Shown here one piece after another: positions 45,271 through 55,855 of a DNA stretch of 64,000 nt. The stretch spans positions 75,982 to 139,981 of the forward strand of contig JADJSY010000008.1 in the NCBI GenBank assembly GCA_016711435.1. The letters are read 5' to 3'. Below the pieces are notes generated by a model that was given only the letters and a program-made list of their open reading frames with translations, did no database searches and was not told where the DNA came from. The number at the start of each line of letters is the position of its first letter. Position 1 is the first letter of the stretch. Position numbers and translations under genes: made by a program. The DNA comes from Lewinellaceae bacterium. GTDB lineage: Bacteria > Bacteroidota > Bacteroidia > Chitinophagales > Saprospiraceae.

Positions 45271-48200
45271 TGGCTGGAATGGATGATGAAGACGGTATTG
45301 CCGGCGCCCTGAATTTCCCACTGGGCGGTCCGCAAAATATCAGCATCATGGTCAATAATGTGTTCAACATGACCGGCTCTACGGCTACGCTATGCCTGAT
45401 CTGACCTGGATGGCGACGGCCAGTTTGAGGCGGGTGAATTGCAATCTACCACTGTTGCGAATCTTTCAACGGTACCAAAACACTGAACCGGCGTTACGAT
45501 TACCGGATTAACATCGCACTTTGTAAGGTTGCGTTTGACCACCGATAATCTTATGGATGACGGCACTACCGCAAATGTGGATGAACGAGCCACTATTGCG
45601 GCGTCTAATGGTGAAATAGAAGATTATCCAAGCACGGTACAATGCCCTGTTTTGACAGCGCAAGCGCCTGCTGCGCAAGTTACCAACAGCATTTGCACGG
45701 TCTTTGGCGGTACGCCGAGTGGCGGTTTGATTTCGGCGCCTCAGGCTTCCTGTCCGACGGGTTCTACTTTGCAATATTCCACCAATAATGGAGGCTCCTG
45801 GAGCACAACTGTACCGACCTATGACCAGGACGGTCCTGCACAAACAGTTCTGACGCGTTGCAATTGTGATGCGAATCCGCAGGTTTCCAGTCCGACCAAT
45901 ACAGTAACTACAGCGCCCGGCACATGCCCGCCCTGCCCTGTTTTGACAGCGCAAGCGCCTGCTGCACAAGTTACCAACAGCATTTGTACGGTCTTTGGCG
46001 GTACGCCGAGTGGCGGTTTGATTTCGGCGCCTCAGGCTTCCTGTCCAACGGGTTCTACCTGCAATATTCCACCAATAATGGAGGCTCCTGGAGTACAACT
46101 GTACCGACCTACGACCAGGACGGTCCTGCACAAACAGTTCTGACGCGTTGCAATTGTGATGCGAATCCGCAGGTTTCCAGTCCGACCAATACAGTAACTA
46201 CAGCGCCCGGCACATGCCCGCCCTGCCCTGTTTTGACGACGCCGGCGCCTGCTGCACAAGTTACCAACAGCATTTGTACGGTCTTTGGCGGTACGCCGAG
46301 TGGCGGTTTGATTTCGGCGCCTCAGGCTTCCTGTCCGACGGGTTCTACTTTGCAATATTCCACCAATAATGGAGGCTCCTGGAGCACAACTGTACCGACC
46401 TACGACCAGGACGGTCCTGCACAAACAGTTCTGACGCGTTGCAATTGTGATGCGAATCCGCAGGTTTCCAGTCCGACCAGTATGGTGACCACGGCGCCCG
46501 GCTCCTGCCCGGAATGCCCAGTTTTGACGACGCCGGCGCCTGCTGCGGTGGTAGTGAACAGTGTTTGTACGGCCTTTGCCGGCACACCTGCTGGCGGTTC
46601 TATTTCTGCGCCGCAGGCTTCCTGCCCGACGGGTTCTATTTTGCAATATTCCACCAATAATGGAGGTTCCTGGAGCACAACGGTGCCGACATACGATCAA
46701 GACGGCCCGCCGCAAACAATCCTGACGCGTTGCAATTGTGAAGAAAATCCGCAGGTTTCCAGTCCGACCAGTATGGTGACCACCGTACCCGGTACCTGCC
46801 CTGTATGCCCGGTTTTGACGACTCCTGCACCGGCTGCGGTGGTAGTGAACAGCGTTTGTACGGTCTTTGGCGGTACGCCGAGTGGCGGTTTGATTTCGGC
46901 GCCTCAGGCTTCCTGTCCGACGGGTTCTACTTTGCAATATTCCACCAATAATGGAGGCTCCTGGAGCACAACTGTACCGACCTACGACCAGGACGGTCCT
47001 GCACAAACAGTTCTGACGCGTTGCAATTGTGATGCGAATCCGCAGGTTTCCAGTCCGACCAATACAGTAACTACAGCGCCCGGCACATGCCCGCCCTGCC
47101 CTGTTTTGACAGCACAGGCGCCTCCCGCAGTGGTGGTGAACAGCGTTTGTACGGTCTTTGGCGGTACGCCGAGCGGCGGTTCTATTGCTGCACCAGTGGC
47201 TTCCTGCCCGACGGGTTCCACGGTTCAGTATTCCACCAATAATGGTGGCACCTGGAGTACCACTGTGCCGACATACGACCAGGACGGTCCTGCGCAAACA
47301 GTTTTGACGCGTTGCAATTGTAATGCGAATCCGCAGGTTTCCAGTCCGACCAATACGGTAACGACAGCGCCCGGCACATGCCCGCCCTGCCCTATTTTGA
47401 ACCGACCTACGACCAGGACGGTCCTGCACAAACAGTTCTGACGCGTTGTAATTGTAATGCGAATCCACAAGTTTCCAGTCCGACAAATACAGTAACGACA
47501 GCGCCCGGCCTGTGCCCGCCCTGTCCTGTTTTGACGACTCCTGCGCCTGTTGCAGTGGTGGTGAACAGCATTTGTACAACGGTTGGCGGTACGCCGAGTG
47601 GCGGTTCCATTGCTGCGCCGGTCGCTTCCTGCCCGACTGGTTCTACCCTGCAATATTCCACCAATGGTGGAGGCGCCTGGAGCACCACGGTGCCGACATA
47701 CGACCAGGACGGTCCTGCGCAAACGATCCTGACACGATGCAATTGTAATGCAAACACGGAGGTTTCCAGTCCGACCAGCATGGTGACGACGGCGCCCGGG
47801 GCCTGCCCGGTCTGCCCTGTATTGCCGGTACCTGCTAATGTAAGCATTGTCAACAGCATCTGCAACGATGACTGTGAAGTATCCGGCGGCGTTATTACCG
47901 CCCCTCCGGGTGTACAATGCCCTCCGGGTTCCACCCTGCAATACCAGGTAAACAACGGTTCCTGGACTACTACCTTGCCGGTGTACGACCAGGATGGCCC
48001 TCCGCAAACGATCAGAACCCGTTGCTCTTGTAATATAGATAACACGGTAACAAGTAACCCTTCTTCCGGAAGAACGACCGTACCTGGTTTTTGCCCGCCG
48101 CCGCCCACCAATTTGGTGTGCAATGACCTGGTCACGGTGTCATTGGATGAAAGTTGCAGCCTCGAACTCAAAGCGGATGATATCCTCGAAGGGACTTACG

Positions 48201-51200
48201 GATGTAATGGTAATTTCATCGTTCAAATCGACCGGACACTTCCGCTGGGTAATGGTCCCTGGGTTGCTGCCATTCTCGGCCCCAACGATGTCCACCACAC
48301 CTATGCAGTGCGCGTTGTGGTAGATTTGAATGGTAATGGCGTAGTAGATCAGGGTGAAAATACCTGCTGGGGTAATATTTCGATTGAAGATAAACTGCCA
48401 CCAGTCATCACCTGTCCCTGCGGACCAATGGATGAGGGTGATTGCACGTACGACTGCGCGGACCTGAACGGTATTTTGAACGGCACAATCGCTACGCCGC
48501 TGCCGGTTGCCATCGACGGTTGCGAAGGTCCGATCACGAACATTGTGACGAACCCGAATGCACCGGGTGCGCACCTGTCTAAAAAAGACGTGTATTTCCC
48601 TGGCGAAGACGCCTGCAGTGTAGGGCGCATCGAACGCACCTGGACGGCGAGAGACTCCTGGGGCAATTCTGCACAGTGTACGCAGATATTCTACCTGGAG
48701 CCGTTCACACACGATGACATCGACTTCCCGGATGATATTACGATCGACTGCCTGGGTTGCGGCAGCGCACCCGGCGTTCGTCCTTGCGATCTGCCAACGG
48801 GCTCAAGTGTTCCTTTTGCCGGTCTCTACCCGCTGATCGCTAACCCGCAGAATATCTACGTGGTAGGTTGCAGCACCTCGGGCGGCCTGTGCAACCTGGG
48901 TGCATCGTACACGGATACCCGGATCAATATCTGCGCCGGTACGTTCAAAATCCTGCGCCGCTGGACCGTTCTGGACTGGTGTACGAATGAAACCTGGACG
49001 CATGACCAGTTGATTAAAGTAGTGGACGACCGTGGCCCGGATATCGCAGTTCCGGCAGACATGACGGTATCGACCAACCCATCGCAGTGCTGCGCTACCG
49101 TAGACCTGCCGAATGTGATTGTGGAGGACTGGTGCTCCCCGACCGCTTCGATCAGCGCGATGATTACGGTGTACGACCAGTACCTGGAAGGCGAGGTGAT
49201 TGCGACGTACACGTTGAACAGAACCACCAACCCGGGCCAATTCGGTCTGAGCACTTTCCCAGGCAATAACTTTTGGGATTGCGACACTTTGGGTAACTAT
49301 GGTACCACACCTTGCCTGCCGATCGGTCACCACCTGGTTACCTACATGGCTGAAGACGTATGTGGCAACACCAGCGCCGAATCGTTCTGGCTGACCGTTG
49401 TAGACGACGTTCCACCGGTTGCTACCTGCACAGAATTCACTACTGTTGCAATTGGTACAGATGACCCAACCGACTGCTACGAGCCAGGCGGTGACTGCCA
49501 GTTTGCAGGTATCACCTGGGTTCCGGCTTCTGCCTTCAACCAGGGTTCTTACGACAACTGTAACGATATCGCCTTCACGGTTCGCCGGATGCCTGTTTCA
49601 GGTGACCTGCACGCCGAAACGTGTTCATCGCTTGGAAATGACCTTAAAAACGACCCGGGTTGCGACAACTGGTCCGTAGATATCTGCGGCGGGTTGAACT
49701 ACAACCAGCCAAACGGTTTGAATGACGAATACGACATCGCCACTGCAGAAAATGACTCGATCAAATTCTACTGCTGCGAAGTAGGTACTACCCAGATGAT
49801 TATCCTGCGTGTGTACCAACTGGACATCAACGGTGACTGGGCATACTACACAGACGAATTCGGCAACCCAGTACGCGACGCTGAAACCAACTGTATCCAG
49901 TACATCTACAACGAATGTATGATTGAAGTGGAAGTACAGGACAAAATCAAACCTGTCTGCCTGCCACCTGCACACGTAACAGTTGCCTGTGAGAACTTTG
50001 AGCCAAGCCTGTGGGCATATGGCTACCCAAGCGCATACGATAACTGCTGCCTGGACGAAACACCTCCAACAAGCGCTAACCCACAGGGTGTTACCAACAT
50101 CCCTGCCGGTACAACCGCAGTTCCCGGTGTTTGTGGCCTGACTCAGAAAACATACTACAGCGGTTTCCTGGATGCTAACTTTGATACTACCTGCAACCGC
50201 GGCCGGATCATCCGTCGCTTCACTGCATGGGATTGCTACGGATTCAGCAGCAGCTGCACCCAGCGTATCACCGTTACGTACAACGAAGATTACAACATCG
50301 AGTTCCCGACCGACAAAACGGTTAACTGTGTAACAGAACCTGTATTCGGCGCACCAATCATCACCAACGATGAAGGTTGTGAACTGATCGGCGTATCCTA
50401 CAACGACGTGTACTTCACAGTTGTACCAGATGCATGCTACAAAATCGAGCGTACCTGGACAGTGATCAACTGGTGTACCTACGATCCTGACGAGGCTTGC
50501 TTCGAGCAACAGCGTACAGCAGGTCGTTTTGTACGGGTATGGGACAGCAATACAAGTCCTACCGTAGACAATACCCCGAACTGTGTGACGTACAAGCAGA
50601 TCATCAAAGTGATCGACCAAACGCCACCAACAGTTACCTGCGCACCGATCGATACTTGCGATTACAGTTCTAACTTCGATGCAGACGGCCTGCGCTACTG
50701 GAACGACGGCGACCTGTGGTGGGATAATGGCACGATGTCGCACAACCTGTGCGAATCGGACAAAACCCTGCTTTCCGTAACAGCAGAAGACCTGTGTGAT
50801 TCGATTTCTCCGGTTGGTGGTCTTCGTTTCCGCTACCTGTTGTTCCTGGACACAGACGGCGACGGAATCATGGAAACAGTTATTTCGAGCGCAGACATCC
50901 TCACCCGTCCAACGGTCTGGGCCAGGTCGCGTACGGTTACTACAACTCGCAGAACCTACCACGGTGGAACACCAGACTACTTCGACAACACGGCGAGCGG
51001 CAACCAGCGCTACCGCTTCAATATCGAACAAACGCTGAATGGCGCACGTGTAACCTGGCGGACAGCCGGCGGAACGGTACAAAACCCGAACCTGCCACAC
51101 GGTACACACAAGATCAAGTGGATCGCAGAAGACGGTTGTGGTAACGAAGCGGTATGTGAGAAAACATTCACGATTCGCGACTGCAAAGCACCCGTGGTTG

Positions 51201-52735
51201 CCTGTGCCGATGTAAACATCAACCTGATGTACGGTGGTATGGCTACCCTGTGGGCAAGTGACTTCTTCCTGTATGGTGAAGACAACTGCACACCGGCCGA
51301 CTTCCTGAAACCGTAGCAGTGATCCGTGCCATGATCCAAACTACGACCACATTACTTTCCCGGCGGGTTCGCCGCAGAGCATCATCGTAACCTGCGATGA
51401 CGAAGGCACAAACGTAGCGGTAGAAGTATGGGTAATCGACGCAGCAGGCAATGCAGATTTCTGTACCGCTTATGTCAACGTACAAGCCAACCTCGAAGGT
51501 TGCGACGGAAACGTTCCGACCACGGCAACGATAGCAGGCATTTTGGCAACAGAGGAACAGTTCGGCATAGAAGACGCCATCGTGGAATTGTCAGTTTCTT
51601 TAGGTAATGGACAATCAAATTTAATTGGCCAAACTGATGCTACCGGCTCAATTCTGTTCCCCAGTGCCGCTCCGATGGCTTATAACTAACGCTGACACCG
51701 ACGAAAGACGACAACCCGCTCAATGGCGTGTCTACATACGACTTGGTACTAATGACCAAACATATCCTGGGTCTGGAGCCGCTGACAACGCCGTACAAAA
51801 TGATCGCTGCGGACGCCAACCGTTCCGGTTCGATCACGACGTTCGATATTGTCGAGTTCCGCAAACTGATCCTGGGTATCTACGACGAACTGCCGAACAA
51901 CACTTCGTGGAGATTTGTAGACAAAACCTACTCGTTCCCGAACCCGGCCAACCCATTCCCGACATTCCCCGAAAATATTTCGGTGCTGAACGTACAGGCT
52001 GATCAGTTGGATGAAGACTTCGTGGGTGTTAAGATCGGTGATGTGAACGGTACTGTTATCGCTAACAGCCTGCAATCTGTTGAAGATCGCACGGCAGCCA
52101 CCATGTTGTTCGACGTTCAAGACCGCACGGTGAAAGCCGGTGAGGTATTCACCGTCCACTTCAAAGGCGCTGAAAAAGTACAAGGCTACCAGTTCACGAT
52201 GAACTTCAATGGCCTGGAAGTACAGGACATCACACCGGGCGAAAACATGAAGTTGGATAACTTCGGCATATTCGCCGACGCGATCACGACTTCTGTTGAC
52301 GGAGCAGCCAACGAATTTGCAGTGACCTTCCGCGCTACCAAAGCCGGTCAGATCAGCAATATGCTGGGCGTATCCAGCCGCATCACCAAAGCAGAGGGTT
52401 ACAGCCTGACGAACGATCGTCTTGCTATCGCTTTCCGCTTTAACAACGGTAACACGAGTACGATCAGTGGTGTAGGCTTCGAGTTGTATCAAAACCAGCC
52501 GAACCCGTTTGTGAACAAAACATTCATCGGTTTCCACTTGCCGGAGGCAGCGAACGCTACCCTGCGCATCTTCGACGAAACCGGTCGTATGGTATTCACA
52601 CAAAACGGTGAGTTCGCAAAAGGTTACAACACGTTTGCCATTGACCGTCAACTGATTATGACGACCGGTGTGTTGTACTACACACTCGAAACCGCTACGG
52701 ACAGTGCAACGAGGAAGATGATTCAGTCGAAGTAA
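45271..52735 (+). pseudogene. Giant T9SS type A surface protein B, 5'-truncated and frameshifted
   Basis: Begins abruptly inside a GEVED-type domain (MDDEDGIAGALNFPLGGPQN; NVDERATIAASNGEIEDYPS). A Cys-rich 97-residue repeat array follows (45642-47830), then HYR-like domains (48115-51600; ADMTVSTNPSQCCATVDLPN, DNCCLDETPPTSANPQGVTN), a full dockerin-like segment (GVSTYDLVLMTKHILGLEPL ... AADANRSGSITTFDIVEFRK), a cohesin-like domain and a type A sorting tail (ELYQNQPNPFVNKTFIGFHL). No signal peptide or DUF7948/SBBP head is present, unlike gene C. Frame breaks cluster at 45390-45530, ~46062, 47400 (157 bases missing from one repeat), ~51310 and ~51685; 47440-51300 is clean. As assembled it could not be exported. 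Confidence 0.75.
45642..47830. repeat. 291-bp tandem repeat array in gene B
   Basis: TTTGACAGCG-type landmarks recur at 45651, 45942, 46232, 46523, 46814, 47105, 47396 and 47530. The spacing is 291 bases (97 codons), except for one single-base loss and one unit lacking 157 bases after 47399. Unit motifs: CPVLT.APA, SICTVFGGTPSGGLISAPQA, SCPTGSTLQYSTNNGGSWST, TVPTYDQDGPAQTVLTRCNC. Each unit has about six cysteines. A divergent terminal unit (PVPANVSIVNSICNDDCEVS) follows from 47830 to ~48110. Confidence 0.92.
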
Positions 52736-52736
52736 C

Positions 52737-52813
52737 GCCGATCATGTACCGCCGATCCCTGATCGGCACAACCGGGATGACGTTTACTAAACTTGAAAAA
52801 GTTTAGTAAACGT
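52737..52813. repeat. 3' hairpin cluster after gene B
   Basis: A half copy GCCGATC (52737-52743), a full GCCGATCCCTGATCGGC (52751-52767), then ACGTTTACTAAACTT (52780-52794) with AAGTTTAGTAAACGT (52799-52813), loop GAAA, a perfect 15-bp stem. Matches the cluster after gene A and the hairpin at 34264. Confidence 0.87.
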
Positions 52814-52846
52814 ACCATCCACTCGAAGTAGAAGAGGTGATAGAGA

Positions 52847-52883
52847 AGCCCGGCACTTGATAAAAGTGGCCGGGCTTTTTTTA
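52847..52883 (+). terminator. Rho-independent terminator of gene B
   Basis: AGCCCGGCACTT (52847-52858) pairs with AAGTGGCCGGGCT (52864-52876; one bulged G), followed by a run of T to 52883. Confidence 0.87.
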
Positions 52884-52950
52884 TTAGCCTTGTTGCGGTG
52901 CGTAACTTTTATCATCAAAGTCGCACACTGCAACAAATCTGATATGTAAA

Positions 52951-52975
52951 AAATAACCAAAACGTGTTATTTTTG
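52951..52975 (+). promoter_or_regulatory. Promoter with palindromic operator, intact sensor
   Basis: AAATAAC (52951-52957), eight bases, GTTATTT (52966-52972), overlapping -7 box TATTTTTG (52968-52975). No -33 TTG, which suggests dependence on an activator or repression through the palindrome. Predicted 5' leader ~110 bases. Confidence 0.6.
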
Positions 52976-53089
52976 CCCGCATTTGAATAAAATAGCTAAG
53001 GAATTGAATATAACAGCTGAAAAAGGAAACAGACATTTAACCTTCAGTAGGATACCAAACAAACGCTAACAAGAATGATCCCAAGCCAA

Positions 53090-55426
53090 ATGATCCGTTT
53101 TCTCTTTTTTTTAATTTTTCCGGCGCTGCTTCCAGCGCAAAAAGAGGATTATGTGGTTCATTACGAGCAATATACCATTTCCAATGGTTTGAGTCACAAC
53201 CACATATATCAAAGCTACAAAGATAGCAGGGGGATTCTTTGGCTTATTACGGAGCGTGGATTGAATCGTTTTGACGGCAACCAATTTAAATTAATTCCAC
53301 AAGTAGAAATTACAGATACTCCCCCGGCAAAAATATTGCTAGAAGACAAGGACGGTGAACTCTGGATAGGCGGTTCCGGGCAACCGCTGCTTTGTTTAAA
53401 CATACATACCGAACAGGTACGAACCGCCCGGGAAAAGTTTGGAAAGCAGTTTCCGGAACAGATATTATCCGCGTTAAAAGGCATATCCGATACCTATCTT
53501 GTACAAACGGCCATGGATTCAATCCAGCGCTTTACCCCGGGGAAAGGCCTGATTCCGGTATATCAGACTCCGGGGAAAAGAATAGTACCAATTGCAAAAA
53601 CGCCCCGCGGCGTCTTATGGCTGAAAGGTAGTAATGAAGGTGGCGACAGCGAAATTATTGCCATACATCCGGCATGGAGTGCGCCCCGGATATTCAGAGG
53701 TATTTCCGGCCGTATCAACGGCACAGGAGTTTGGGGGGAAGGCATGGTGTACTACACAACCCGTGATAGTTTTTTTGTAGCGGACGAAACGGGTATTCAA
53801 ATCCAAACTCCGATTCGCTTCCTGTTTCCCGACAACAATACGAAAGATATTCCCGCTGCCAACTGGTTCCAACAGATTGCCTTAGACCGGAAAACCGGGC
53901 AGGTATGGTGCTTCACCCCACTGGGCGTTCGTGTTCTTAGCAGCGCTATACAATTATTGTATGAACTCAAACAGGAAGTAAAACCGCTGCTGACTACGCA
54001 TATTTACGATGTACGTATAGATGAGCAACAACGGGCCTGGTTGAGTACGATGGATGGTTTGTTCAAGGTTCAATGTAGCCCGAATCCATTTCGTTTGCTG
54101 CCTACAGGTAAAGCGAACTGGGAGCTGAGCAGATTGTATCGGGTGACCCCCGCAAAAAACGGGAATGCGGGTTTTCAGCCGGAAGAATCAGCCCGGTACA
54201 AATTTCCCGGCATAGAAGTGAGACACGTCTGTAAGGATACCGATGGGAGTGTCTGGATGGCGACCTCGAAAGGGTTGATTCATATTGACTGGATGACGGG
54301 GCAGTATCGTATCTACCGGGTCAGAGACGGCTTATCACATAACAGTTGTCATGCCGTATTACCTGATGAATTCGGATTCTTATGGATCAGCAGCGATGAC
54401 GGATTAATGCAATTGGAAAAACGCAGTGGCAGCATAAGAACGTACCATAAAACGGATGGCCTCGGAATGGATAAGTTTTTTCCGGCATCCTGCTACCGGG
54501 AAAGTAATGGCGCCCTGCATTTCGGCGGTACACATGGGGTAGTTTCGTTTTATCCTGCTGCATTTATGTATCGTTTTGACGAACAAGAGGACGTCAGATT
54601 GACACTTACCGAGTGCCGGGTTTATTCTGGGAAAACCAGGCAGGAAGAGGATGTGCGCGTTGGTTTTTTCCGCGATGGTAAAATTGAAGTACGCCCCAAC
54701 GATCTTTTTATCCAGATGCATTTTGCAGTGACAGATTATTTGTACTCCGGCAAGATTGATTATGAGTACAAAATAGAAGGATATCAGAATGAATGGAGAA
54801 GTATGGATAAAAACGTATTGAGCCTCGCCGGTTTGGATTATGGCGACTACAAGGTGCTCGTAAAAGCAAAGACCGCCAATGGTATTTATGCAGGGCAGGC
54901 ACTGACGATACCGCTCCGCGTACTTCGGCCCCTTTACATGCAACCCGGCTTTGTATTACTTTTTCTAATTGTATTGCTGGGCTTTTTTCAGGGGTATAAA
55001 AAATATAAAAACATACTTGCAAAAGGTCTCTCCCGCAGCAACACCTCCCCCGTTGCTGAAGAACCCGTTGTCCGGGAGGAAGAACAAGCTCCCCCACTAT
55101 TACAAAAACCGGAAGACGTCGCTTTTCTGGAACGATTAGAGGCTATTGTGCTGGAGCACATAGATAAACCGGCCTTTGATGCAAAAATACTCAGCAAGAT
55201 GGTTGGCCTGAGTAATACACAGTTGCACCGCAGGCTCACCGCGCTGACCGGATTGTCCACGGGGCGATACATTTACAGTATCCGTTTGCAGGAAGCCAAA
55301 CAGCGAATTGAGCAGACCAATTTGACGATTTCAGAAATTGCCTACCAAACAGGATTTAGCGATCCGGCCTATTTTACGCGCCTTTTTACCAAAATGTTTC
55401 AATACCCGCCCAGCCATTTTCGCTAA
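53090..55426 (+). CDS. Membrane-spanning one-component regulator: beta-propeller sensor, Y_Y_Y, AraC-type HTH
   Basis: Signal peptide (MIRFLFFLIFPALLPAQ), then ~500 residues of two-component-regulator propeller blades (YTISNGLSHNHIYQSYKDSR, GILWLITERGLNRFDGNQF, GSVWMATSKGLIHIDWMTG, GFLWISSDDGLMQLEKRSG). A Y_Y_Y domain follows (DYEYKIEGYQNEWRSMDKN, LDYGDYKVLVKAKTANG), then one membrane span (FVLLFLIVLLGFF), a ~45-residue linker and an AraC-type DNA-binding domain (last ~99 residues; RLQEAKQRIEQTNLTISEIA, YQTGFSDPAYFTRLFTKMF). There is no histidine kinase or receiver domain, so the signal would pass directly from periplasm to a membrane-tethered DNA-binding domain. Start 53090 aligns with the truncated copy; 53075 is an alternative. 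It probably controls the giant gene C downstream. Confidence 0.87.
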   Translation: MIRFLFFLIFPALLPAQKEDYVVHYEQYTISNGLSHNHIYQSYKDSRGILWLITERGLNRFDGNQFKLIPQVEITDTPPAKILLEDKDGELWIGGSGQPLLCLNIHTEQVRTAREKFGKQFPEQILSALKGISDTYLVQTAMDSIQRFTPGKGLIPVYQTPGKRIVPIAKTPRGVLWLKGSNEGGDSEIIAIHPAWSAPRIFRGISGRINGTGVWGEGMVYYTTRDSFFVADETGIQIQTPIRFLFPDNNTKDIPAANWFQQIALDRKTGQVWCFTPLGVRVLSSAIQLLYELKQEVKPLLTTHIYDVRIDEQQRAWLSTMDGLFKVQCSPNPFRLLPTGKANWELSRLYRVTPAKNGNAGFQPEESARYKFPGIEVRHVCKDTDGSVWMATSKGLIHIDWMTGQYRIYRVRDGLSHNSCHAVLPDEFGFLWISSDDGLMQLEKRSGSIRTYHKTDGLGMDKFFPASCYRESNGALHFGGTHGVVSFYPAAFMYRFDEQEDVRLTLTECRVYSGKTRQEEDVRVGFFRDGKIEVRPNDLFIQMHFAVTDYLYSGKIDYEYKIEGYQNEWRSMDKNVLSLAGLDYGDYKVLVKAKTANGIYAGQALTIPLRVLRPLYMQPGFVLLFLIVLLGFFQGYKKYKNILAKGLSRSNTSPVAEEPVVREEEQAPPLLQKPEDVAFLERLEAIVLEHIDKPAFDAKILSKMVGLSNTQLHRRLTALTGLSTGRYIYSIRLQEAKQRIEQTNLTISEIAYQTGFSDPAYFTRLFTKMFQYPPSHFR

Positions 55427-55442
55427 ATAAAGTAAATGCAAC

Positions 55443-55502
55443 TATTGTCCAAGCATTTGGAATTATTGTCCAAATGCAAGTATGGAAATGGCCTCAAGTT
55501 TG
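55443..55502 (+). promoter_or_regulatory. Candidate AraC-type operator and promoter of gene C
   Basis: TATTGTCCAA occurs at 55443-55452 and 55464-55473, a direct repeat with exactly 21-bp period, the classic layout for AraC-family sites. It overlaps a palindrome GCATTTGGA-N7-TCCAAATGC (55453-55477). CAAGTTTG at 55495-55502 is one mismatch from a -7 box, placing the repeats at the -33 region. It begins 17 bases after the sensor stop. Confidence 0.5.
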
Positions 55503-55506
55503 TCGG

Positions 55507-55855
55507 GTGAAATTGGGTAGTTCCATTTCACTCCTTGTTTCTCAAGGTATTTTTTAATCTAGCAGCTATATACTCATGATTGGTTATTACAATGCCCTTT
55601 GCGGGGCGTGCTTTCTCCTGCCGGAAGCACAGGGTTCGTTTACGAACCCTATTCTCTTGTTTTTTCTGTCTGGCATCCGCTTGTTCAGGCCTGTTACCAA
55701 CAGCGCCTGCTCCTTCATTCCCATTCCTTTTTCTGAACATAGTGTCGCGCCGCGTCATGGTCCTCCCATGAGCGATTCATTCGTATTTCCGACATAAAAA
55801 CGATAGTCCTTCCTTCATAAATGGTTAACAAACACTCCATAACCTCTAATTCATT
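55507..55855 (+). other. Structured leader between sensor and gene C
   Basis: If transcription starts near 55510, the ~345-base leader contains three hairpins: GTGAAAT/ATTTCAC (55507-55531), GTGCTT/AAGCAC (55608-55630) and the perfect AGGGTTCGT/ACGAACCCT (55631-55650). Short frames in this stretch show no family resemblance and no sensible start context, so I annotate no gene. Confidence 0.4.

Noticed and set aside
46032..47579. Long minus-strand open frame of ~515 codons across the repeat array of gene B (and its twin at 58634-60301)
   Set aside because: It mirrors the 291-bp repeats on the coding strand, is extremely Arg/Cys-rich and has no signal or domain; the plus-strand frame carries recognisable domains on both sides.
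45642..47830. Repeat arrays considered as CRISPR
   Set aside because: Units are 291 bases, contiguous, coding and without unique spacers; no cas genes present.
49625..51109. Minus-strand open frame of 494 codons opposite gene B
   Set aside because: Antisense to conserved HYR-like domains that are preserved in genes A and C; no independent support.
55528..55758. Minus-strand 76-codon frame, and overlapping plus-strand 73-codon frame, between sensor and gene C
   Set aside because: Both are low-complexity, lack recognisable domains and overlap the predicted leader hairpins.
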